In this document: piece by piece, positions 1 to 5,048 of the stretch
Position numbering within the stretch: position 1 is the stretch's first letter
How the letters are laid out: every line of letters starts with the position of its first letter
Assembly: GCA_028293725.1 (NCBI GenBank)
Contig: JAQGOE010000232.1
Span: 1-5,048 of the forward strand
DNA: 5,048 nucleotides
Origin: Gammaproteobacteria bacterium
Lineage (GTDB): Bacteria; Pseudomonadota; Gammaproteobacteria; Steroidobacterales; Steroidobacteraceae
Direction of reading: 5' to 3'
Program-made: the position numbers and the translations under genes
Notes under the pieces: generated by a model
Told to the model about the DNA's origin: nothing
The model's input: only the letters and a program-made list of their open reading frames with translations
Database searches by the model: none

Positions 1-359
1 ACGTCGGACTGCATCCGCTGCGACGACGCGGAGCTCGGGTTTCCGGTAATGCCGTTGTGTTTGTCAGCGTAGACGTCGCTGCTCACCTTGTTCTGTGCCG
101 CGTTCAACCGCGCCTGCTCGCCAGCGCTCATGGAGCCGTTCTTGAGATCACGCGCTTCCATGTTGTCGACGTGCTTTTCCTGACGCTCGAGTGAGCCGGC
201 TTCCTTCGTGGAAAGCTGCCCGGACTGCAGCCCCTGCTCGATACGCTGCTGCTGGTTAACGTCACGCTGTTGGTCCTGCTCCGCGAGCGTCTGTGCCCAA
301 GCGGCAGTCGTCAACACACTCATGGCAATGAGTTGCAGGGTTATGGCAGTGGTCTTCAT
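1..359 (-). CDS. Small exported Gln-rich protein, 5' part only (3' end outside window)
   Basis: The gene starts with ATG at 359 and stays open to the window edge (119 codons plus 2 bases), so the C-terminus is missing. A GGAGGG ribosome binding site lies at 365-370, 5 nt before the ATG. Residues 1-22 form a signal peptide (MKTTAITLQL..., cleavage likely after AWA), so the product should be periplasmic or secreted. The mature part is rich in Gln, Glu, Lys and Asn and predicted to be helical. It has two similar segments of the form GLxSGQLSxKExxxLE (about 43-58) and DLKNGSMSAGEQARLN (about 71-86), followed by VYADKHNG (96-103). This resembles a common uncharacterised proteobacterial family of small exported proteins with repeated G-x-L-S/T-x-x-E units. 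From memory of that family, the segment after residue 107 may lead into another repeat. No function is known to me and no catalytic motif is visible. It lies on the same strand as the lysR gene, 131 bp downstream of it, but probably has its own promoter. Confidence 0.8.
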   Translation of the reverse strand, partial: MKTTAITLQLIAMSVLTTAAWAQTLAEQDQQRDVNQQQRIEQGLQSGQLSTKEAGSLERQEKHVDNMEARDLKNGSMSAGEQARLNAAQNKVSSDVYADKHNGITGNPSSASSQRMQSD

Positions 360-418
360 ACGCGCCCTCCGGAATTTTGTGTTGCTGCTCGTAGCGTGTG
401 CTACTGGAGGGTTACAAC

Positions 419-443
419 GGGTCATATTTTACCGGGTTGACCC
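419..443 (-). promoter_or_regulatory. Candidate promoter/operator upstream of the exported-protein gene
   Basis: On the minus strand TAAAAT (426-431) resembles a -10 element and sits inside an inverted repeat GGGTCA-N13-TGACCC (arms 438-443 and 419-424). This lies about 60-80 bp before the ATG at 359. No good -35 hexamer is found at 16-18 bp spacing, so a promoter needing an activator at the repeat, or a chance match, are both possible. The placement is inference only. Confidence 0.25.
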
Positions 444-473
444 CCGACAAAAGTCGACGTGAGTCTGTCAACC
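435..473. repeat. Nested inverted repeat between lysR and the exported-protein gene
   Basis: The outer arms GGTTGAC (435-441) and GTCAACC (467-473) are perfectly complementary. Inside them, CGAC (445-448) and GTCG (453-456) form a second stem around AAAA. The repeat begins 18 bp beyond the lysR stop codon, so in lysR mRNA it could act as a 3' stem-loop. No T-run follows it on the minus strand, so it is not a convincing intrinsic terminator. An operator role is the alternative. Confidence 0.35.
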
Positions 474-490
474 GGCGTCCGCCTGCCGCG

Positions 491-1387
491 TTAGCCGTGC
501 CGGAAAAAGTCCACCAGCGCCCGTACCGGCGCGGAGGTGTGGCGCTGCTTGGGATAGCACAGATGCCACCCGGGAAACGCCGGCGAGAACTCCTCCAACA
601 ACGGCACGAGTTTCCCTGCTTCGATCGAAGGGCGCACCGCGTACTCACCCCAGAAGGCAATACCCACACCCTGCAGTGCCGCGCTCAATGCCGCGTCCCG
701 ATGCGACACAATCAAGGGTCCGTTCACAGCTACCGAAAACCAGCGACCGTTCTCCGCGAATTCCCAGTTGTACAGACCGCCCGTGCCCGGCCAGCGCCAA
801 TTGATGCAGCGATGCTCGTGCAGATCCGCAGGCACCTGCGGCGCCCCGTGACGCGCTACGTATTCGGGCGATGCGACCGCAAGCTGGCGGATATCTTCGC
901 CAATCTTCACCGCGACCATATCCTGTTCCAACAACTCCCCGATGCGGATGCTCACATCGAATCCCCCCGCGACGATGTTGGTTATCGCGTCGTCGATGGT
1001 GAGATCGAGTATGATGTCCGGGTAGGTCTCGAAGAATCGCCCGAGTCGCGGCTCGACCAACACGGCCGATGCGGAGCGCGAAGCTTGGAGGCGAACTGTA
1101 CCGGCCGGACGGTCACGCAGGTTGCGCGCATCGGCCACCGCGGACTGCATCTCCTGCATCGCAGGCTTGAAACGCGATAACAGGCGCTGGCCGGGCTCGG
1201 TTATCGATACGCTACGCGTGGTCCGATTGAGCAATCGGACACCCAGCCGCTCCTCCAACTCCCGGATGGTCTGGCTGAGCGTGGACGGTGAAATCCGCAG
1301 CTCGGCGGCCGCTCGGGCGAAATTGCCCTGCTCGGCGACGGCCACGAAGGCCCGCAGTTCCGCAAATTCGCTGCCGCGCATTATCAC
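491..1387 (-). CDS. LysR-family transcriptional regulator
   Basis: This is a cytoplasmic DNA-binding regulator of 298 residues, the usual LysR length (about 290-310). Residues 8-66 are the winged helix-turn-helix: the region around NFARAAAELRISPSTLSQTI (22-41) matches the LysR signature, followed by the wing region LEERLGVRLLNRTTRSVSIT. Residues about 94-296 form the periplasmic-binding-protein-like effector domain, starting GTVRLQAS, with FDVSIRIGEL at 143-152 and GVGIAFWGEY at 240-249. The start is GTG at 1387, with a weak GGGA 5 nt upstream. An ATG two codons later (1381) is nearly as likely and changes only two residues. It is transcribed away from the aldo/keto reductase gene across a 90-bp shared region, the classic layout for a LysR protein controlling its divergent neighbour and itself. 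The inducer cannot be read from the sequence. The family is certain, the target inferred. Confidence 0.96.
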   Translation of the reverse strand: MIMRGSEFAELRAFVAVAEQGNFARAAAELRISPSTLSQTIRELEERLGVRLLNRTTRSVSITEPGQRLLSRFKPAMQEMQSAVADARNLRDRPAGTVRLQASRSASAVLVEPRLGRFFETYPDIILDLTIDDAITNIVAGGFDVSIRIGELLEQDMVAVKIGEDIRQLAVASPEYVARHGAPQVPADLHEHRCINWRWPGTGGLYNWEFAENGRWFSVAVNGPLIVSHRDAALSAALQGVGIAFWGEYAVRPSIEAGKLVPLLEEFSPAFPGWHLCYPKQRHTSAPVRALVDFFRHG

Positions 1388-2464
<1,077 letters not shown>

Positions 2465-2524
2465 GGAGACCGCGCTTACTCACGCGGCAACCGCTGCGGG
2501 GGCGGCCGTCTGTTGGATCGGACA

Positions 2525-2558
2525 AGCGCCAGCCACCGCGTCAACGGCGGCTGGCGCT
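2525..2558. terminator. Hairpin between two convergent genes, probable bidirectional terminator
   Basis: AGCGCCAGCC (2525-2534) pairs perfectly with GGCTGGCGCT (2549-2558). After one A/C mismatch the stem continues as CCG/CGG, closing a 6-nt loop (2539-2544). The 13-bp GC-rich stem lies 60 bp after the aldo/keto reductase stop and 53 bp beyond the dehydrogenase stop on the other strand. There is no real T-tract on either side (only TTGT on the minus strand), so termination would be weak or factor-assisted. It could also protect 3' ends. Confidence 0.6.
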
Positions 2559-2583
2559 CATATGGCGGTCCTCTGTCAGCGCG

Positions 2584-2601
2584 CGATAATGGTCATTATC
2601 G
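2584..2601. repeat. 18-bp near-perfect palindrome
   Basis: CGATAATG and CATTATCG are exact inverted arms separated by GT. The site lies 11 bp beyond the stop codon of the dehydrogenase gene on the minus strand. The central gap is too short for an undistorted RNA hairpin, and the arms are AT-rich in a GC-rich setting. A dimeric protein-binding site is therefore as plausible as an RNA structure. No regulator can be assigned. Confidence 0.5.
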
Positions 2602-2611
2602 GTGCAACTGA

Positions 2612-4741
2612 CTATTGATGCGGCTGCGTAACCGCCGGGCCCGGAGGCGGAGCTGCGGCCAACGCCTTCTTCGCATCGTTCGCGCGGTCGATAATGTACG
2701 CCCGGAGGGCCTTGGTATCGTCCGGCTTCAGACCCGGTGAGAAAGAAGCCATGCCGCGTGACGACAGGATTCCCTTCAGCACCACCGCGTCGAATCCTTC
2801 CTGGCTGTTGAGCAACGGCGTGCGCGTCAGGTCCGGGAAATTTGCTCCACGGGTTGCACCCCGATCGCCGTGGCAGGCAGCGCAGTTCCTGGCGTATAGG
2901 TCCCCACCCGTCTTGATCACATCCGCCGACGCGGTCGACGGCGGCGGATCGAGCGGCAGCGGCGTGTAGGGCACGGTGGGCGGTAACTTCGCGTCGCCTC
3001 CGAGGCCGAAGACCAACATGCGGGAATAGTTGGGTGCGTAGTAGCCGCCCAGCGTGTTTCCGCCAACACTGAGCGCGATGTATTGTTGCCCGTCCAATTC
3101 GAAGGTGATCGGCGGCGCGACCGAGCCGGTCTGGGTGTTGAAGCTCCAAAGCTTCTCACCTGTACGAGCGTCGTACGCGCGGATCTCATTCGCGCTACCG
3201 CCCGCGTGGAAGACGAGGCCCGAGGCCGTGGCCACCGCACCGCCGGTGGGGCCCTGATTCACCTCACCCTTCCAGACCTGTTTGCCGGCGACCGGATCCC
3301 AGGCTTGCAGATAGGCTGAGAAACCGGCCTTCTGGTCGGGGTGGTCCTTGTAGTAAGTGAAGGGAGCCGTGAAATCCAGTCCCAGGTTGTATCCAACCGG
3401 GTTCGGCGTGAAGCTCTTGTCGGCGACCATCGGGAAGTAGGCGACCTGCGTTGGGAAGTAGAGCAGGCCGGTTTGCGGACTGAACGCATTCGCCTGCCAT
3501 CCGTGTGCACCCTGGACGCCGGGCTCGAGGTTAAACGGCGTACCGACCGGGAAGCGGGCTTCCGGCTTGACGCGCGGCCGTCCCGTCTTCATGTCCACGC
3601 CGTCGGCCCAATTCACTCCGGTAAACGGAACCGCGCGCAGCAATTTTCCGGTGGCCCCCTCGAGCATGTAGAAGAACCCGTTCTTGCACGGCTGCAGGAT
3701 GACGTGCCGCTTTTTGCCATCCACAGTCAGGTCCACGACCGTCATGGGGCTGACAGCGTCGTAGTCCCAGGTGTCCGCCGGCGTCGACTGGTAGTGCCAG
3801 ACGTACTCGCCCGTATCCGCCTTCACTGCGATGATCGAGGCCAGATAGAGATCGTCGCCGTTAGTGGTATCGCGATACTGATCGTTCCACGGTGAGCCGT
3901 TACCCGTGCCGAAGTAGATGAGGTCAGTGACGGGATCGTAAACGATCGAATCCCACACGGTGCCGCCACCACCCAACTTCCACCACTCGCCGCCCCAGGT
4001 TGCGGCAGCTTTCTTCATGGCCGCGTTTTCGAAGCCGTCCGCGGGATTCCCCGGTACGGTGTAGAAGCGCCAATCCATCTTTCCGGTCTCGGCGTCGTAG
4101 GCGCTGATGTAGCCTCGCACACCGTACTCACCACCCGACTCGCCGATAAACACCTTACCCTTGGCGATGCGCGGCGCGCTCGTGATGGAGTAATGCTTGC
4201 TCTTGTCGATGGTCAGTGTGGACCAGACTTCCTTGCCGTCGTGCGCGTTGATCGCTACGAGGCGGCCATCGAGTGTGCCCAGGTAGATCTTGCCGTTGTA
4301 GGCGGCGATACCACGATTCGCGATTCCGCAGCAAACATTCCTGATCCACTCGCCCGGCGTCTTGGGGTCGTACTGCCAGAGCGTTTTGCCCGTGGCGGCA
4401 TCGAACGCGTACACCTTGCTCCAGGCGGTGGAGACGTAGATGACGCCGTCGATGTAGAGCGGGGTGCCGTCCTGCGACAGGTTGGTGTCGTAGTCGGAAA
4501 ACCACTTCAGCCCCAGCTTCTTGACGTTGTCAGGGGTGATCTTCGTGAGACGGCTATAACGCTGCTCGTTGTAATCACCGCCATAGGTCATCCATTGCGA
4601 GGGCTCGGAGGCCGCGTGCAACAGGCGTTGCGCGCTCACGTTCGCCGCCGGGGCGGTAGCCGGCGCGGAGTGCACGGCCCCGGAAACCGCTACGAGCAGA
4701 AGGGCACTCAGCCCAGAGGCCACATTCCAGATTCGAATCAA
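2612..4741 (-). CDS. Quinohemoprotein (PQQ + heme c) alcohol dehydrogenase, methanol/ethanol family
   Basis: This is a periplasmic enzyme that oxidises alcohols to aldehydes with PQQ and passes electrons through its own heme c to the respiratory chain. Numbering is from a TTG start at 4741 (709 residues). That start has GGGGGA at 4748-4753 (6-nt spacing) and gives a clean signal peptide (MIRIWNVASGLSALLLVAV..., cleavage near residue 25). Alternative starts are ATG 4783 and GTG 4816, which would put extra hydrophobic residues in front of it. The eight-bladed propeller shows repeated A-x-D-x-x-TG-x-x-x-W motifs. Hallmarks are the vicinal disulfide Cys137-Cys138, metal ligands Glu205 (GGEYGVRG) and Asn281 (GTGNGSPW), catalytic Asp326 in WDYD, and PQQ-binding Lys353 (CKNGFFY). 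A Pro-rich linker (about 586-602) leads to a cytochrome c domain with CAACH (620-624) and probable axial Met664 (RGMASF). Asp328, two residues after the catalytic Asp, is the position linked to lanthanide use. No PQQ synthesis or partner gene is visible. Confidence 0.95.
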   Translation of the reverse strand: MIRIWNVASGLSALLLVAVSGAVHSAPATAPAANVSAQRLLHAASEPSQWMTYGGDYNEQRYSRLTKITPDNVKKLGLKWFSDYDTNLSQDGTPLYIDGVIYVSTAWSKVYAFDAATGKTLWQYDPKTPGEWIRNVCCGIANRGIAAYNGKIYLGTLDGRLVAINAHDGKEVWSTLTIDKSKHYSITSAPRIAKGKVFIGESGGEYGVRGYISAYDAETGKMDWRFYTVPGNPADGFENAAMKKAAATWGGEWWKLGGGGTVWDSIVYDPVTDLIYFGTGNGSPWNDQYRDTTNGDDLYLASIIAVKADTGEYVWHYQSTPADTWDYDAVSPMTVVDLTVDGKKRHVILQPCKNGFFYMLEGATGKLLRAVPFTGVNWADGVDMKTGRPRVKPEARFPVGTPFNLEPGVQGAHGWQANAFSPQTGLLYFPTQVAYFPMVADKSFTPNPVGYNLGLDFTAPFTYYKDHPDQKAGFSAYLQAWDPVAGKQVWKGEVNQGPTGGAVATASGLVFHAGGSANEIRAYDARTGEKLWSFNTQTGSVAPPITFELDGQQYIALSVGGNTLGGYYAPNYSRMLVFGLGGDAKLPPTVPYTPLPLDPPPSTASADVIKTGGDLYARNCAACHGDRGATRGANFPDLTRTPLLNSQEGFDAVVLKGILSSRGMASFSPGLKPDDTKALRAYIIDRANDAKKALAAAPPPGPAVTQPHQ

Positions 4742-4747
4742 GTGAAT

Positions 4748-4753
4748 TCCCCC
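4748..4753 (-). promoter_or_regulatory. Ribosome binding site supporting the TTG start of the dehydrogenase
   Basis: The minus strand reads GGGGGA, then six nucleotides (ATTCAC), then TTG at 4741. This is better placed than the AGGA only 3 nt before GTG 4816, and nothing comparable precedes ATG 4783. Together with the signal peptide that starts at this codon, it decides the start choice. Confidence 0.55.
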
Positions 4754-4781
4754 ATAACGCGATTTCGCCACATATCCCAGC

Positions 4782-4787
4782 ATTGTA
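4782..4787 (-). promoter_or_regulatory. Candidate -10 element for the dehydrogenase gene
   Basis: The minus strand reads TACAAT, one mismatch from TATAAT. It would start transcription near 4775 and leave a leader of about 34 nt before the TTG at 4741, which fits that start and would exclude the GTG at 4816. No good -35 hexamer stands at 16-18 bp, so an activator-dependent promoter or a chance match are both possible. Confidence 0.3.
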
Positions 4788-4856
4788 AACGCAAGCAGAA
4801 TCGAGAGCAGGCCCACGTGTCCTCAGTGCGGACGTGCCAACACTTTGGAAGCCGCG

Positions 4857-4880
4857 CGGGGTGGCGCTCGCCGCACCCCG
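4857..4880. repeat. 7-bp inverted repeat
   Basis: CGGGGTG (4857-4863) is perfectly complementary to CACCCCG (4874-4880) around a 10-nt GC-rich loop. It is one of several stems in this region. In a GC-rich genome a single such stem could arise by chance. Confidence 0.3.
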
Positions 4881-4951
4881 GGCACGCCTCATCGCCTCGG
4901 ACTTGGTGGCAATCGCCTTAGACTCAGGGGCAAAGGTGTTTATCCGAGCGA

Positions 4952-4980
4952 GGGTGGTACCCTTGCCACCCCCTCTTTTT
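4952..4980 (+). terminator. Terminator-like hairpin with trailing T-run, no gene in front of it
   Basis: GGGTGG (4952-4957) pairs with CCACCC (4966-4971) around an 8-nt loop, then CCTC and TTTTT (4976-4980) follow on the plus strand. The T-run starts 4 nt after the stem, later than ideal. No plus-strand gene ends here, since the dehydrogenase is on the other strand. It could block antisense transcription, belong to an element end, or be fortuitous. Confidence 0.3.
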
Positions 4981-4995
4981 GGCTCTTCGCCCAGC

Positions 4996-5024
4996 GGCAA
5001 GGGTGGGAGCCCCCCTACCTTGCC
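4996..5024. repeat. Inverted repeat GGCAAGG ... CCTTGCC
   Basis: GGCAAGG (4996-5002) and CCTTGCC (5018-5024) are perfect arms. After a 2x2 mismatch, an inner GGG/CCC stem (5005-5007 / 5013-5015) closes a 5-nt loop. The left arm, extended to GGCAAGGGT (4996-5004), is also a perfect 9-bp complement of ACCCTTGCC at 4959-4967, so it has two mutually exclusive partners. Confidence 0.45.
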
Positions 5025-5048
5025 TCAGCCGCCTCCCGCAGCTTGGTG

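Larger units (their letters stand above)
4817..5048. other. GC-rich, inverted-repeat-rich region without a supported gene
   Basis: About 230 bp upstream of the dehydrogenase holds no reading frame I can support. A minus-strand frame open from 5000 to 4575 runs deep into the dehydrogenase gene in another frame and resembles no family I know. The stretch contains at least three inverted repeats and three copies of the core CCTTGCC/GGCAAGG. It may be a long 5' region of the dehydrogenase, the 3' flank of a gene beyond the window, or part of a small repeated element. Confidence 0.5.

Noticed and set aside
466..471. Perfect TTGACA on the minus strand as a -35 element
   Set aside because: The hexamers at 16-18 bp spacing (around 442-449) are GC-rich and do not resemble a -10 element; the TAAAAT at 426-431 is 34 bp away.
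398..1180. Long plus-strand open frame (260 codons) opposite the lysR gene
   Set aside because: It is antisense to a clear LysR protein, has no recognisable domain, and has an Arg/His-rich composition typical of a GC-rich shadow frame.
2465..2611. Possible small gene or RNA gene in the convergent spacer
   Set aside because: It contains only the hairpin and the palindrome; no start with a ribosome binding site and no tRNA-like or other RNA fold was seen.
3341..3895. Plus-strand open frame (184 codons) within the dehydrogenase gene
   Set aside because: It is a shadow of the PQQ-binding core, with biased Arg/Val/His content and no motif.
4193..4921. Plus-strand open frame (242 codons) over the start of the dehydrogenase gene
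   Set aside because: It lies opposite well-conserved dehydrogenase sequence, and its product resembles no known protein.
4575..5000. Minus-strand open frame (141 codons) running from the upstream region into the dehydrogenase
   Set aside because: Most of it overlaps the dehydrogenase signal-peptide region in another frame. It has no recognised domain and no good start signal. The part before 4742 could not be linked to any known family.

Overview
The window comes from a GC-rich Gram-negative bacterium, most likely a beta- or gammaproteobacterium. The base composition, a periplasmic PQQ/heme c alcohol dehydrogenase, a divergent lysR / aldo-keto reductase pair and a small exported Gln-rich protein all fit this. 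The sequence does not allow a genus to be named.

Layout, left to right. (1) Positions 1-359, minus strand: the 5' part of a gene for a small secreted protein with a clear signal peptide. Its 3' end lies outside the window. (2) Positions 360-490: a spacer with nested inverted repeats and a possible -10 element. (3) Positions 491-1387, minus: a complete LysR-family regulator. (4) Positions 1388-1477: a 90-bp divergent promoter region. (5) Positions 1478-2464, plus: a complete aldo/keto reductase with an intact D-Y-K-H tetrad. (6) Positions 2465-2611: a convergent spacer with a strong hairpin (2525-2558) and a near-perfect 18-bp palindrome (2584-2601). (7) Positions 2612-4741, minus: a quinohemoprotein (PQQ + heme c) alcohol dehydrogenase. 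I place its start at a TTG, not at the longer GTG/ATG options upstream. (8) About 4817-5048: a GC-rich stretch with several inverted repeats and no gene I can support.

Function. The LysR regulator probably controls the divergent aldo/keto reductase, a cytoplasmic NADPH-dependent carbonyl reductase. The quinohemoprotein oxidises alcohols in the periplasm and passes electrons to the respiratory chain through its own heme c. Both enzymes act on alcohol/aldehyde chemistry, but they are transcribed towards each other and separated by a hairpin, so nothing shows that they are co-regulated. No PQQ biosynthesis gene or partner cytochrome gene is present.

The most notable point is in the dehydrogenase. 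It carries Asp-Tyr-Asp at the catalytic position (codons at 3758-3766). The second Asp is the residue associated with lanthanide-using PQQ alcohol dehydrogenases, here in a protein with the heme-c-fused architecture. I found no convincing new defence, mobile or RNA-guided system. The structured region upstream of the dehydrogenase is the least explained part of the window.
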